DNA from: Succinivibrio dextrinosolvens
GTDB taxonomy: Bacteria; Pseudomonadota; Gammaproteobacteria; Enterobacterales; Succinivibrionaceae
NCBI RefSeq assembly: GCF_011065405.1
Contig: NZ_CP047056.1
Span: forward strand, 2,688,747-2,752,746
Direction of reading: 5' to 3'
DNA length: 64,000 nucleotides
The notes under the pieces were generated by a model, which was given only the letters and a program-made list of their open reading frames with translations, ran no database searches and was not told where the DNA came from. The translations under genes and the position numbers were made by a program. Positions within the stretch are counted from its first letter, which is position 1, and every line of letters begins with the position of its first letter. Shown here piece after piece: positions 36,591 to 47,325 of the stretch.

Positions 36591-38309
36591 ATGGCCCTAA
36601 TCCACGAACAAGGGAGCAGTCGCCTACAAATAAGCAAATTCCGCATTTTCACCGTGTGGAGTATTGCTTTTTTAATTATGGCAGCCTTAATTGGAAGGCT
36701 ACTGTGGATCCAGATCCTATACCCTGAAAAACTAATCGCTGAAGGAAATGCTCGTGTTGTAAGAAACTATCACTATGAGCCTCCTCGCGGTCTAATCACA
36801 GACAGAAACGGCAAAATTCTAGCTATTTCTGTTCCTGTCAAAACAGTAGATGCTGATCCTAAATTCCTTCATGAGGAAGGTGTTTATGCTGATAAAAAGA
36901 AAATGGCTGAGATTGCCAGGATTCTTGAGATCGATGTTAACGCTTTATATAAGAAGACAGCAGATCAGACAAGACGTTTTGTTCACCTAAAACGCTATCT
37001 AGATGTTGATAAGGCTAAAAAACTCAAGGCGTTAGGTAAAAACGGAATTATTCTTGGTGACAGCTACCGTCGTCACTATCCCACAGGAGCTATGAATGCC
37101 ACTCTCATCGGTATTTTAAATGGTGAAGGTGCCGGTGTTTATGGTGTGGAGCAGAGCTTTAACTCATTTCTGACTTCAACCGCTTCCACCAGACTGGCAA
37201 AAAAAGACAAATTCAATCATATCGTTGAAAATCTCGGTACGGTTAAAAAGGGAACTCAGGGGGGTAGTCTGGTTCTGAGTATTGATAACAGACTTCAGGA
37301 AGTTGCTTTTGCAGCTTTGGAGAATACCGTAAAAGAGAATGATGCGGACAGTGGTACTGCTGTTCTGATGGATGTTAAGACAGGCGAGGTTCTGGCGATT
37401 GCAAACTCTCCATCCTTTGATCCTAACGACAGAAAGACGTTCGACAGTACTAATGCCAAAAACAGAGCTGTTACAGATATTTTTGAGCCAGGTTCAACCA
37501 TGAAACCACTAGTGGCTCTGGCTGCTTTAGAGGCTAAAACAACCAGTTGGAATGAAGTTTTTGATACCCGACCATTTATAGTTGATGGTAAAATGGTAAG
37601 GGATTCTCATGCCATGAGTCAGGGAACACTTGCTGATATTATCAAGTATTCATCAAATACCGGTATGGCCCGTATTTCTATGAGACTTGGTCCTCATAAG
37701 ATCATGTCTGTACTGGATAGATTCGGTTTTGGAAGTAAAACTGCATCAGGTCTTGCAGGAGAAAGTCCTGGCAGACTTAATGAAAACAGACCATTCTGGT
37801 CCGAAATTGACAAGGCGACACTTGGTTTTGGATACGGTGTTGCGGTTACAAATATTCAGCTGACTTCAGCATATGCCACACTGGCTAATGGCGGAAACAG
37901 ATTACCTGTATCAATTCTAAGAGTTTCAAAGGTTCCGGAGAGTACAAATGTAATGTCTCCAAAGCTGGTAGTAAATATGCAGCGAGCCCTTGAATCTGTA
38001 GTTAACAACGGTACCGGTGGAAAAGCGGCAATTGATCGCTATCGTGTAGCGGGTAAGACTGGTACTGCAAAAATTGCATCAGGTGGAACATACGGTAAGT
38101 TCTACATGGCAACTTTCGCCGGATTTGCTCCGATTTCAAATCCTCGATTTGCTCTTGTTGTAGTTATCAATGCGCCTAAGGCAGGTAAGTTCTATGGTGG
38201 TACCGTATCAGGTCCTGCCTTCAGTGAGATTATGTCCAGAGCACTGCAGCTATATAACATTAAGCCGGATGTACCTCTGGAAAAAGAAAATAATAAGAAA
38301 GACAAGTAA
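36591..38309 (+). CDS. ftsI: septal peptidoglycan transpeptidase (PBP3)
   Basis: Class B penicillin-binding protein of 572 residues. It has an N-terminal membrane helix (~21-42), a pedestal domain with GLITDRNGKILA, and the transpeptidase domain with the active-site EPGSTMKPL (SxxK), YSSNTG (SxN) and VAGKTGTAK (KTG). It cross-links septal wall with FtsW. One base separates it from ftsL. Confidence 0.97.
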   Translation: MALIHEQGSSRLQISKFRIFTVWSIAFLIMAALIGRLLWIQILYPEKLIAEGNARVVRNYHYEPPRGLITDRNGKILAISVPVKTVDADPKFLHEEGVYADKKKMAEIARILEIDVNALYKKTADQTRRFVHLKRYLDVDKAKKLKALGKNGIILGDSYRRHYPTGAMNATLIGILNGEGAGVYGVEQSFNSFLTSTASTRLAKKDKFNHIVENLGTVKKGTQGGSLVLSIDNRLQEVAFAALENTVKENDADSGTAVLMDVKTGEVLAIANSPSFDPNDRKTFDSTNAKNRAVTDIFEPGSTMKPLVALAALEAKTTSWNEVFDTRPFIVDGKMVRDSHAMSQGTLADIIKYSSNTGMARISMRLGPHKIMSVLDRFGFGSKTASGLAGESPGRLNENRPFWSEIDKATLGFGYGVAVTNIQLTSAYATLANGGNRLPVSILRVSKVPESTNVMSPKLVVNMQRALESVVNNGTGGKAAIDRYRVAGKTGTAKIASGGTYGKFYMATFAGFAPISNPRFALVVVINAPKAGKFYGGTVSGPAFSEIMSRALQLYNIKPDVPLEKENNKKDK

Positions 38310-38312
38310 AAA

Positions 38313-39818
38313 ATGAAAAAATTAAAACAGATTGTAAGCTTCCTTGGTTTAAAGAAAAAGGTCGAGGATGTAGAGGTTCTCGATCTTGAAATTGATTCAA
38401 GAAAGATAAAGGAAGGTTCAGCTTTTTTAGCTTTAAAGGGAACCAGAACCAACGGACTAAAATATATGCGTTCTGCCCAGGAGGCAGGTGCTGCAGCCAT
38501 TTTATATCAGGATAAGAATCCTCCATCAGATGAGGATTTAGAAGGAGTAACCATTCCTGTCATCAAGATCCCTAAGGATAAGAAAATAGGTCTTCTGGCA
38601 AGCTGGTTCTACGATAATCCTTCAAATAAAATCGGACTTATCGGAATTACCGGTACCAACGGTAAGAGCACCATTACTCAGCTTATTGCCCAGTGGCTTT
38701 CTTTTGGAATGGATACCAAGTGTGCTGTTTTAGGTACCTTAGGTTTCGGTTTCCTGCCAGATCTTCAGAAAAGTTCAAATACCACTCTGGATGCAGTAAC
38801 TCTACAGAAAACCTTAAATCAGATGGTTCATCAGGGCGCTCACTACGCAGCTTTGGAGGTTTCTTCAATAGGTGCTGTTGAAGGACGAATTGATGGCTGC
38901 AGTTTCAGTGCCGCAGGCTATACAAATCTGACACGTGATCATCTTGATTATCACAAGACCATGGAAAAATATGCCGAGGCTAAGCTGAACTTCCTAAAGA
39001 GAGTTTCTCCTAAGCGTATAGTTCTGAATGTTGATAATGAGCAGGGCATAAAATACAGTGAAGAGCTTCATGGCTGTGTAGCATACAGCTGCAAGAGTGA
39101 TTTCTTCAGCTCAACCAATTCCCTTTTATTCAATCGCTACGTATGGATTAAGTCCGCTACCTATAAGGCTCATTCCATTGTTATCGAGGTTGAATCAAGC
39201 TATGGCTCAGGCAAGTGCGAAATCGGTCTTTTAGGCGGATTCAATGTTGAAAATTTTGCATGTGCCTTAACTGTTCTTCTGAATCTTGGTTTCCCTCTGG
39301 ACAAGCTTTTAGCCACTGCTTCAAAGCTTAAGCCAATCAAGGGTAGAATGGAGTGCTTTACCGCAGAACACAAGCCTCATATTGTTGTGGACTATGCTCA
39401 TACTCCTGATGGTGTTGAGCAGGTTCTTCGTGGCGTAAGAGAACATCATCCTGACGGTGAGATCTGGTGTGTATTAGGCTGTGGCGGTGACAGAGATAAA
39501 GGCAAGCGTCCGATTATGGCAATCAAGGCTTCTGTGTTTGCAGATCATGCCGTTTTCACCTCAGATAACCCTAGAACCGAAGATCCAAAGGCTATTTTAG
39601 ACGACATGCAGAACGGTGTAATTTGCGAAGCTCATAATTATGTCTGCATAGAGGATCGAGAGAAGGCTATCAAATATGCCTTTGAGCACGCAACTGAAAA
39701 AGACTGCATCGTGATTGCCGGAAAAGGACACGAGGATTATCAGATTTTTAAGGACAAGACCATTCATTTCTCAGATAGAGAAGTTGCCTGCAAGCTTTTA
39801 GGAGTTAAATGTGATTAG
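38313..39818 (+). CDS. murE: UDP-MurNAc-tripeptide synthetase
   Basis: Mur ligase of 501 residues adding the third stem-peptide residue. The ATP site is GITGTNGKSTITQL (~residues 110-123), and the substrate motif DNPRTEDP near 407 is the DNPR form that marks meso-diaminopimelate-adding MurE. It overlaps murF by 8 bases. Confidence 0.97.
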   Translation: MKKLKQIVSFLGLKKKVEDVEVLDLEIDSRKIKEGSAFLALKGTRTNGLKYMRSAQEAGAAAILYQDKNPPSDEDLEGVTIPVIKIPKDKKIGLLASWFYDNPSNKIGLIGITGTNGKSTITQLIAQWLSFGMDTKCAVLGTLGFGFLPDLQKSSNTTLDAVTLQKTLNQMVHQGAHYAALEVSSIGAVEGRIDGCSFSAAGYTNLTRDHLDYHKTMEKYAEAKLNFLKRVSPKRIVLNVDNEQGIKYSEELHGCVAYSCKSDFFSSTNSLLFNRYVWIKSATYKAHSIVIEVESSYGSGKCEIGLLGGFNVENFACALTVLLNLGFPLDKLLATASKLKPIKGRMECFTAEHKPHIVVDYAHTPDGVEQVLRGVREHHPDGEIWCVLGCGGDRDKGKRPIMAIKASVFADHAVFTSDNPRTEDPKAILDDMQNGVICEAHNYVCIEDREKAIKYAFEHATEKDCIVIAGKGHEDYQIFKDKTIHFSDREVACKLLGVKCD

Positions 39819-41187
39819 TTTTAAATTAAGTGAGCTTGCAGTATACGCAAACTATAAGCTTCTTGGCGCTGACAGAGAAATCTGCGCAGTAAGCACAGAT
39901 TCCCGTAACTGCAAGGATGCTCTATTTGTTGCTCTTATCGGAGAGCGTTTTGACGGCCATGACTTTATTGAAAAGGCAATTGACAATGGTGCTGTTGCAG
40001 TGGTTTCATCAAAGGTTCTTCCAGAGAATATCGTCAATAAGGTTCCTGTAGTACTGTGTAATGATACCCAGAAGGCATTAGGCTACTGCGGCTATCTGGT
40101 AAGACGTCAGTCAAAGGCTAAAATTGCAAGTCTTACCGGTTCATGTGGAAAGACCACAGTTAAAGAATTTACTCACTCAATTCTTTCTCTCTGCGGCAAG
40201 AGTATGTGCACCAACGGCAATTTCAATAATGACATCGGTGTTCCTCTAACTCTTTTACGTCTGGAAAAGGATACCGAGTTTGCTGTTATTGAACAGGGAG
40301 CAAGTCATCTTTTTGATATTGCCCATACCTGTGAGTTCGTTAAGGCTGACACTGCTATCATCAATAATGTTGGCGGAGCTCATATTGAAGGGTTCGGCTC
40401 CTATGACGGTGTCTACAAGGGAAAGTCTGAAATTCTTGAGGATGTACTGTCCCGTGGCGGTATGGCTGCTGTTCCATCTGACAACAAGTATTTTGAACGC
40501 TGGAAGTCTGACTATAAGTCAGCTTTTGCAAGCGGAAAACTTCTGTCATTCGGTTCCCATGAATTTGACTTTGTCCGTTTCTCTAATGTTAAGAATTCTG
40601 CAGATGGTCTGAGTTTCACCTTAACCTGTCCTAACCAGAGTTTTGATATCAGTATGAATGTAATGGGCGCACACAATGCATCAAATGCAGCCGCCGCCTG
40701 TACTCTGGCGCTAATCAGCGGAGCTGATGAGTCAAAGCTGAAGGAAGGCCTGCTTTCTTCAGGTGCTATCAAGGGCCGTCTATTTGCCAACACCTTCCGT
40801 AACATGAGTGTTATTGATGATGCCTATAATGCAAGCTATAACGCTGTGATTGCTGCTCTTGATACCTTAAATCTTCAGACAGGTCATAAAGTTATGATTT
40901 TTGGTGACATGGGTGAGCTTGGAGATGCTGCGATTGAGCTTCACGAAAGTGTAGGTGAGCATGCAGCCTCTAAAGTTGATGAGCTTTTATGTGTTGGCCC
41001 TCTAACTGAACACACCTGCAAAAAGGCAGGAAATAAAGCAAAGCATTTTAATTGTCACGCAGATCTCGTAAAATATGCACGCACTGTAATTAACAATCAC
41101 CCATATACAAGCTTTTTAGTAAAAGGCTCACATTCTATGCATATGGAAGAGATTACCAAGGAACTTATCGCTCTAGGGGCAAAATAA
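39811..41187 (+). CDS. murF: UDP-MurNAc-tripeptide D-Ala-D-Ala ligase
   Basis: Mur ligase of 458 residues that adds D-Ala-D-Ala to the stem peptide. It has the P-loop SLTGSCGKTTVKEF, the NFNNDIGVPLTLL motif and IDDAYNASYNAV typical of MurF. It begins with GTG inside the end of murE, behind a GGAG site. mraY begins directly at its stop. Confidence 0.97.
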   Translation: MISFKLSELAVYANYKLLGADREICAVSTDSRNCKDALFVALIGERFDGHDFIEKAIDNGAVAVVSSKVLPENIVNKVPVVLCNDTQKALGYCGYLVRRQSKAKIASLTGSCGKTTVKEFTHSILSLCGKSMCTNGNFNNDIGVPLTLLRLEKDTEFAVIEQGASHLFDIAHTCEFVKADTAIINNVGGAHIEGFGSYDGVYKGKSEILEDVLSRGGMAAVPSDNKYFERWKSDYKSAFASGKLLSFGSHEFDFVRFSNVKNSADGLSFTLTCPNQSFDISMNVMGAHNASNAAAACTLALISGADESKLKEGLLSSGAIKGRLFANTFRNMSVIDDAYNASYNAVIAALDTLNLQTGHKVMIFGDMGELGDAAIELHESVGEHAASKVDELLCVGPLTEHTCKKAGNKAKHFNCHADLVKYARTVINNHPYTSFLVKGSHSMHMEEITKELIALGAK

Positions 41188-42270
41188 ATGATAGTTTTTT
41201 TATCAGATTACTTAAGTCAGTACATTTCATCATTTCGTGTTTTTGAGTACCTGACATTCAGAGCTGTACTGTCACTGTTTACAGCTTTATTCCTTTCTCT
41301 GTTTTTCGGTTCATATGTAATCAGAAAACTGCAGCTTTTACATTTTGGTCAGGTTGTTAGAAATGATGGTCCTGAGTCTCATCTGAAAAAGAACGGTACT
41401 CCAACCATGGGCGGTATTCTGATTATAGGCTCAATTGCCTTATCAATGCTTCTATGGTGTAAGCTTGATAATGTCTATGTATGGTATACTCTGGCAACCC
41501 TTATCTGCTATTCCTGCATTGGTTTTGCTGATGACTATCTTAAGGTAGTTCGTCACGATCCTCATGGACTTAGAGCCAAATATAAGTATTTCTGGCAGTC
41601 TGCCTGTGCAATCACTTTAGCCTGCTGTATTTACGGAACAGCATCCTCTCCAGCAGAAACAACCCTAGTGGTTCCTTTCTTTAAGGATTTCATGCCTGAT
41701 TTAGGATTCCTGATTATCCCTCTTGCTTATTTCGTGCTTACCGGTTCATCAAATGCGGTTAACCTTACTGACGGACTGGATGGACTTGCAATCATCACCA
41801 CCATTACAGTGGCCTCTGGTCTGGCTTTTGTTGCCTGGGTAACCTCAAATTCAAACTTTGCAAGCTACCTATATATTCCTTATGTTCCAAAGGCTTCTGA
41901 AATCACTATTGCCTGTACTGCAATTATCGGTGCAGGTTTAGGGTTCCTATGGTTTAACTCTTATCCTGCTCAGGTTTTCATGGGGGATGTCGGTTCCTTA
42001 TCTCTCGGTGCGGTTTTAGGTATTATTGCAATTCTGATCAGACAGGAATTCCTACTGTTTATTATGGGGGGAATCTTTGTTCTTGAGACTGTAAGTGTGA
42101 TCCTGCAGGTAGGCTCCTACAAGTGGAGAGGTCGCAGAATCTTCAGAATGGCACCAATTCATCATCATTTTGAGAAGGGCGGCTGGCCTGAACCACGAGT
42201 TATGGCTCGTTTCTGGATTATTACCATAGTGCTGGTACTGATCGGTATTATCACCTTGAAATTAAGATAA
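41188..42270 (+). CDS. mraY: phospho-MurNAc-pentapeptide transferase (lipid I synthesis)
   Basis: Polytopic inner-membrane enzyme of 360 residues with about ten helices. It carries [10 protein letters not shown], the catalytic [18 protein letters not shown] and the [13 protein letters not shown] loop, all diagnostic of MraY. It moves phospho-MurNAc-pentapeptide onto undecaprenyl phosphate. Confidence 0.98.
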   Translation: MIVFLSDYLSQYISSFRVFEYLTFRAVLSLFTALFLSLFFGSYVIRKLQLLHFGQVVRNDGPESHLKKNGTPTMGGILIIGSIALSMLLWCKLDNVYVWYTLATLICYSCIGFADDYLKVVRHDPHGLRAKYKYFWQSACAITLACCIYGTASSPAETTLVVPFFKDFMPDLGFLIIPLAYFVLTGSSNAVNLTDGLDGLAIITTITVASGLAFVAWVTSNSNFASYLYIPYVPKASEITIACTAIIGAGLGFLWFNSYPAQVFMGDVGSLSLGAVLGIIAILIRQEFLLFIMGGIFVLETVSVILQVGSYKWRGRRIFRMAPIHHHFEKGGWPEPRVMARFWIITIVLVLIGIITLKLR

Positions 42271-42285
42271 TTATAAGAAATAAAA

Positions 42286-43626
42286 ATGAATAAGAATTTA
42301 GACGGAAAGAAAATAGCTGTAATAGGTTTAGGTATTTCAAATATTTCAGCTATTAAATATCTAATTAAACATGACCTTAAGGATTTGACTGTTTTTGATA
42401 CCAGACATAATCCACCTCACGTAGGGGATCTCCCAACCGGAATAGACTTAAGATTAGGTCCAATCAGTGCGGATGTCCTGGTTGAGTATGACATGGCTGT
42501 CATCAGTCCTGGTATCAGTATCTATGATGAGGAAATTTCTAAGGTTATTAACGCCGGAGTTGAAGTCGTCGGTGATATTGAGCTTTTTGCAAGAGAAGCT
42601 AAGGCTCCTGTTATAGGTATTACCGGTTCAAACGGTAAATCAACCGTTACTGCATTAACTGGTTTCATGGCCGATACTGCGGGAATTAAGGTTGCAATCG
42701 GAGCAAATATCGGTGTTCCTGTATTTGATATTCTTTCAGATGATGTTGAACTGTATGTGCTTGAGCTTTCAAGTTTCGAGTTGGAAACCACAAAGTCTCT
42801 GAAGCTTGCTGCATGTACAATTCTTAATGTATCTGAGGATCACCTCGATAGATATCACGGAGATATTGAAGAATACGCTCTAGCTAAAAAGGCTATCTTC
42901 AAGAACTGCAAAAATGTAATTGTTAACCGTGAAGATCCTCGTACCTATCCTCTTGAATCTGAGCATGGCAAATACAACATCATTTCCTTTGGCCTTGATA
43001 ACAAAGGCACTTACGGTATTGAAAGAGCCCGCGATGGAGTCTTTCTGACCAAGAACAAGCAGCGTGTCATCAACGTAAATGAGCTTCGTATCTATGGAGT
43101 TCACAACTACCTGAACGTACTTGCCTGTCTGGCTTTAACAGACTGTGTAAATATTTCAAAGGCTTCTCAGATTAGGGCTCTGCGTCGATTTACTGGTCTT
43201 CCTCACCGCTGTCAGTTGGTTAAGACCATTAAAAAAGTCTGTTTCTACAACGATTCTAAGGCAACTAATGTAGCCTCATCCGAGGCTGCAATCGTTGGTC
43301 TTCGTGATATCCACAGCAAGGGCATTCTTCTTTTGGCTGGTGGACTTGGCAAAGGTCAGGACTTTACTCCTCTTAAGAAATACATTGGTAATGAAGTAAA
43401 GGCAGTTTTCTGCTTTGGCAAAGATAAGCAGAAGCTTTTAGATCTTAATCCTGAGCTGTGCATTAATGTTGAAACCATGGAAGAAGGCCTGAACAGAGCC
43501 TATGAGATGGCAACAGAAGGTCAGGCAATTCTGTTATCTCCTGCATGTGCATCTTTTGACCAGTTCAAAGGCTTTGAGGATCGCGGACAGGTATTTGTTG
43601 AGCTGGTAGGTAAACTTCAAGAGTAG
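42286..43626 (+). CDS. murD: UDP-MurNAc-L-Ala D-glutamate ligase
   Basis: Mur ligase of 446 residues. It starts with a Rossmann-like VIGLGISNISAIKYL, has the P-loop GITGSNGKSTVTAL (~residues 109-122), NVSEDHLDRY, and YNDSKATN in the C-terminal half. It adds D-glutamate to UDP-MurNAc-L-Ala. Confidence 0.97.
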   Translation: MNKNLDGKKIAVIGLGISNISAIKYLIKHDLKDLTVFDTRHNPPHVGDLPTGIDLRLGPISADVLVEYDMAVISPGISIYDEEISKVINAGVEVVGDIELFAREAKAPVIGITGSNGKSTVTALTGFMADTAGIKVAIGANIGVPVFDILSDDVELYVLELSSFELETTKSLKLAACTILNVSEDHLDRYHGDIEEYALAKKAIFKNCKNVIVNREDPRTYPLESEHGKYNIISFGLDNKGTYGIERARDGVFLTKNKQRVINVNELRIYGVHNYLNVLACLALTDCVNISKASQIRALRRFTGLPHRCQLVKTIKKVCFYNDSKATNVASSEAAIVGLRDIHSKGILLLAGGLGKGQDFTPLKKYIGNEVKAVFCFGKDKQKLLDLNPELCINVETMEEGLNRAYEMATEGQAILLSPACASFDQFKGFEDRGQVFVELVGKLQE

Positions 43627-43629
43627 TAA

Positions 43630-44763
43630 ATGCAGTTATTCAAAAGGGGCAATCCCGGATACGACAGAGTTTTGCTGCTTACAACAGTAATTCTTCTGGC
43701 TTTGGGCGTTGTGATTATCAGTTCTGCTTCAATTATGGAGTCAACCATGAAATATGGAGACTCCATGTATCAGACTAAACGACACCTTTTCGGTATCGCC
43801 ATTGCTCTTTTCTGTGCTCTTGTTGCGACCATGACTCCAACAGCATTCTGGAAGAAACGCTCTCTGGTCTGTCTGTCATTTGTTCTGTGTCTGATGATTC
43901 TTGTTCTGATAGTCGGACGAGAGATTAACGGTGCAAAACGCTGGCTGAATCTTGGTCTGATGAATCTTCAGCCTGCAGAACTTTTAAAGCTCATCTGGAT
44001 CCTTTACTTTTCAGATTATGTAAGCAGAAAGATTGAGGCTATTTCCAAAACAATTCAGGGATTTCTAAGGCCGATTGTCTTTCTGGCAATAATGACCGTT
44101 CTGCTGTTATTGCAGCCAGATATGGGCTCATTCTTTGTGCTGGCAGTAATAACATTTGCCATTATGTTTGTGGCGGGAGTCGGACTTTTAAAGTACATCG
44201 TGGTCGGTGTTATTATGGGAGTTATCTGTGTTCTGTTAATTAAATTCTCCCCATACAGAGCAAGACGAGTGACCTCTTTTTTAGATCCTTGGTCTGATGA
44301 GTTTGGCTCAGGCTATCAGTTGACTCAGTCTCTTATGGCATATGGCAGAGGAGGCGTCTACGGTGAGGGACTTGGTAACTCCTATCAGAAATTAGGTTAT
44401 CTTCCTGAAGCTCACACTGACTTTGTGACAGCGATTTTCGGAGAGGAATTCGGCTTCGTGGGAATGTGTATTCTCATTCTGCTTGAATTTGTGATTGTTT
44501 ACAAAGCTATATCTCTGGGAATTAAGATCCTTAAAGAGGATGCTATTTATCAGGGATATGTTGCAATAGGAATCGGAACCTGGCTGGCCCTGCAGACATT
44601 CATCAATATCGGTGCTGCCTCTGGTGGTCTGCCAACAAAAGGTCTGACTCTGCCATTCATTAGTTACGGTGGTTCATCTCTGTTGGTGTTTTGTACCGCT
44701 ATTGGAATTCTTTTAAGAATAGACTATGAATGGCGTAATAAGGTTATATCGAATAAAAGATAA
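43630..44763 (+). CDS. ftsW: septal peptidoglycan polymerase FtsW
   Basis: SEDS-family membrane protein of 377 residues, about ten helices. Family motifs include RWLNLGLMNLQPAEL, QPDMGSFFVL, and GYLPEAHTDFVTAIFGEEFGF with the conserved loop residues, and a C-terminal GLTLPFISYGGSSL. It polymerises lipid II with FtsI as partner. Confidence 0.96.
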   Translation: MQLFKRGNPGYDRVLLLTTVILLALGVVIISSASIMESTMKYGDSMYQTKRHLFGIAIALFCALVATMTPTAFWKKRSLVCLSFVLCLMILVLIVGREINGAKRWLNLGLMNLQPAELLKLIWILYFSDYVSRKIEAISKTIQGFLRPIVFLAIMTVLLLLQPDMGSFFVLAVITFAIMFVAGVGLLKYIVVGVIMGVICVLLIKFSPYRARRVTSFLDPWSDEFGSGYQLTQSLMAYGRGGVYGEGLGNSYQKLGYLPEAHTDFVTAIFGEEFGFVGMCILILLEFVIVYKAISLGIKILKEDAIYQGYVAIGIGTWLALQTFINIGAASGGLPTKGLTLPFISYGGSSLLVFCTAIGILLRIDYEWRNKVISNKR

Positions 44764-44781
44764 GATTTAAGCGCATATATT

Positions 44782-45852
44782 ATGAAAGCTAAGAAAGTAT
44801 TGGTTATGGCCGGCGGTACTGGCGGTCATGTTTTCCCTGCAATTGCAATTGCTAAGAAAATGCAGGATGAAGGAGCTCAGATTCTATGGCTTGGAACCCG
44901 TGGCAGAATGGAAGAGCAGCTTGTTCCAAAGCATGGATTTGATATTAGATACATTGATGTAAAGGGTATCAGACGTAACGGTATTAAGCGTTTAATCGGT
45001 GCTCCTTTCATGATTTTGAAGGCAGTTCTACAGGCTCGTGCTGTGATTAAGGATTTTAAGCCGGATGTAGTTTTAGGCATGGGCGGATATGCTTCAGGAC
45101 CAGGTGGTCTTGCTGCCTATCTGCAGAAGATTCCTGTTGTTCTTCATGAGCAGAATGCTGCAGCTGGAATGACCAACAAGCTTTTATACAAGGTCGCTTC
45201 CTCTGTTATGCTTGGATTTCCAGGAGCATTCAGTGGAGATAAGGTTCAGGTGGTAGGTAATCCTGTACGTAAAGAGATTATCGAACTTCATGATTTTCCT
45301 CGTGACTACACTTCTGGCAAAATCAGAATCTCTATTGTGGGTGGTTCGTTAGGAGCCAGAGCTTTAAATGAGCTGGTTCCTGCTGCATTAAAGAAATTTA
45401 CTGAAAATTCAATCAAGGTTGTTCATCAGTGCGGTAAAGGCAACAGTGAATCTGTAAGAAAACTGTATGAAGGCGCTGTCTTTGAGTATGAGGCAACTGA
45501 TTTTATTGATGACATGAATTCTTTATATAAGAATACTGATCTGATTATCTGCAGAGCAGGAGCCCTGACTGTTGCCGAGACCTGCACAGCCTGTCTTCCT
45601 GCAATCTTTGTCCCACTGCCAACTGCAGTGGATGATCATCAGACCAAGAACGCCCAGTTCCTGAAAGATGCCGGTGCTGCTTTTGTATTTGCTCAAAAGG
45701 ATTTATCTGCTGACAAGTTATATGAGACAATAAAGGATTTAATCGATCATCGTGCAAAATTGAAGGCAATGTCTGATGCTGCAAGAAATGCTGCAAGCAT
45801 TGATTCCACAGAGAAGGCTGTTGCCATAATTGACAGCGTTGTAAAGAATTAA
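44782..45852 (+). CDS. murG: UDP-GlcNAc transferase MurG (lipid II synthesis)
   Basis: Membrane-associated GT28 glycosyltransferase of 356 residues. It has the N-terminal glycine loop MAGGTGGHVFPAIAIA, GMGGYASGPGGLAA, HEQNAAAGMTNK, and the C-terminal donor site GGSLGARALNELV and CRAGALTVAE. It adds GlcNAc to lipid I. Confidence 0.97.
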   Translation: MKAKKVLVMAGGTGGHVFPAIAIAKKMQDEGAQILWLGTRGRMEEQLVPKHGFDIRYIDVKGIRRNGIKRLIGAPFMILKAVLQARAVIKDFKPDVVLGMGGYASGPGGLAAYLQKIPVVLHEQNAAAGMTNKLLYKVASSVMLGFPGAFSGDKVQVVGNPVRKEIIELHDFPRDYTSGKIRISIVGGSLGARALNELVPAALKKFTENSIKVVHQCGKGNSESVRKLYEGAVFEYEATDFIDDMNSLYKNTDLIICRAGALTVAETCTACLPAIFVPLPTAVDDHQTKNAQFLKDAGAAFVFAQKDLSADKLYETIKDLIDHRAKLKAMSDAARNAASIDSTEKAVAIIDSVVKN

Positions 45853-45889
45853 AACATATTAAAAACAAAAATAAGTAAACAAAGATAAA

Positions 45890-47317
45890 ATGACCACAAC
45901 AAATAATATTCACACTGTTCCTCTGATGCATAAGGTCAAGAGGATTCATTTCATCGGTATCGGTGGTGCCGGTATGTGCGGCATTGCAGAAGTGCTTTTA
46001 AACCGCGGTTATACCATCTCCGGTTCTGATATAGCAAAGTCTAAGGTTACTGAGAGATTAGAAAAGCTAGGTATTACCGTGTTTATCGGTCATGCCGCAG
46101 AAAACGTCAACGGCTCTTCTGTAGTTGTTGTATCTTCAGCTATTCATGAGGACAATCCAGAGATACAGAAAGCCAGAGAGCTGCATATCCCTGTAGTTCG
46201 TCGTGCGGAGATGCTGGGTGAGCTGATGCGCTACAGAAACGGCATTGCTGTTTCTGGAACCCACGGCAAAACCACCACCACTTCTCTTATTGCTTCAATC
46301 TTTGCTCAGGCAAAGCTTGATCCAACCTTTGTTATCGGTGGACTGTTAAACAGTGCTGGTACAAATGCAAGACTGGGTACCGGCAACTATCTGATTGCCG
46401 AGGCTGACGAATCAGATGCATCATTCCTGCATCTTCTGCCAATGATGACAGTGGTCACCAACATTGAGCCAGATCATCTTGATACCTATGGCGGTGATTT
46501 CAACTGCCTCAAGAAGACCTTTGTGGAGTTTCTTCACAATCTTCCTTTCTATGGTGTAGCTGTTGTCTGCCTAGATGATCCAAATGTTAAGGATATTATT
46601 CCTAAGATTGGACGTACCGTGCTTACCTACGGCGAATCTGAAAAGGCCGATTTCAGAGTTGTTGACTTTAAGGAAGTCGGTCCAAGATGTGAGTTCAAGG
46701 TTGTAAGACGCGACCATGCTCCTATCAGCATTGAGTTGCCTGTTCCTGGAATTCATATGGCGAAGAACGCCGCTGCGGCTGTGGCTGTTGCCATTGAAGC
46801 TGGTATTGATGAGTCTGTAATTGTTGAGGCTCTGAAGAACTTCAAGGGGGTAGGTCGTAGATTCCAGAATTACGGTAACTTTAAGACCAAGTCTGGCAAG
46901 ATTATTACTCTGGTTGATGATTATGGACATCACCCAACTGAGGTTGAGGCTACCATTAAAGCCGCAAGACTTGCATATCCTGATAAGGAACTGGTTATGG
47001 TATTCCAGCCTCATCGCTATACCAGAACCCGTGATTGCTATGAGGATTTCGTAAGAGTTCTTCAGCTTGTGGATAAGCTGGTGCTGGTAGATGTATATCC
47101 AGCAGGTGAAGAACCTATTACGGGGGCTGACGGTAGACATCTTTGCATGTCCATAAGACTTAAGGGGAAGCTTGAACCTCACTTTGTAGAAACAGTAAAT
47201 GAGGTTCCGGAGATCCTTGAAAATCTTCTGGATGACGGTGCTCTGTTGTTAACTCAGGGTGCCGGTAACGTAGTTCAGGTTGCAAGAAATCTTTCTACAA
47301 TATTTGAAAAAGTTTAA
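45890..47317 (+). CDS. murC: UDP-MurNAc L-alanine ligase
   Basis: Mur ligase of 475 residues adding the first stem residue. It has [17 protein letters not shown] at the start, the P-loop [13 protein letters not shown] (~residues 119-131), the [10 protein letters not shown] motif and [11 protein letters not shown]. In many gammaproteobacteria ddlB follows; here ftsQ follows 8 bases later. Confidence 0.97.
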   Translation: MTTTNNIHTVPLMHKVKRIHFIGIGGAGMCGIAEVLLNRGYTISGSDIAKSKVTERLEKLGITVFIGHAAENVNGSSVVVVSSAIHEDNPEIQKARELHIPVVRRAEMLGELMRYRNGIAVSGTHGKTTTTSLIASIFAQAKLDPTFVIGGLLNSAGTNARLGTGNYLIAEADESDASFLHLLPMMTVVTNIEPDHLDTYGGDFNCLKKTFVEFLHNLPFYGVAVVCLDDPNVKDIIPKIGRTVLTYGESEKADFRVVDFKEVGPRCEFKVVRRDHAPISIELPVPGIHMAKNAAAAVAVAIEAGIDESVIVEALKNFKGVGRRFQNYGNFKTKSGKIITLVDDYGHHPTEVEATIKAARLAYPDKELVMVFQPHRYTRTRDCYEDFVRVLQLVDKLVLVDVYPAGEEPITGADGRHLCMSIRLKGKLEPHFVETVNEVPEILENLLDDGALLLTQGAGNVVQVARNLSTIFEKV

Positions 47318-47325
47318 GGTTCACT

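Noticed and set aside
46571-47182. 203-residue open frame antisense to murC
   Set aside because: It is fully opposite a conserved gene, has no ribosome site or recognisable domain, and is a codon-structure shadow.
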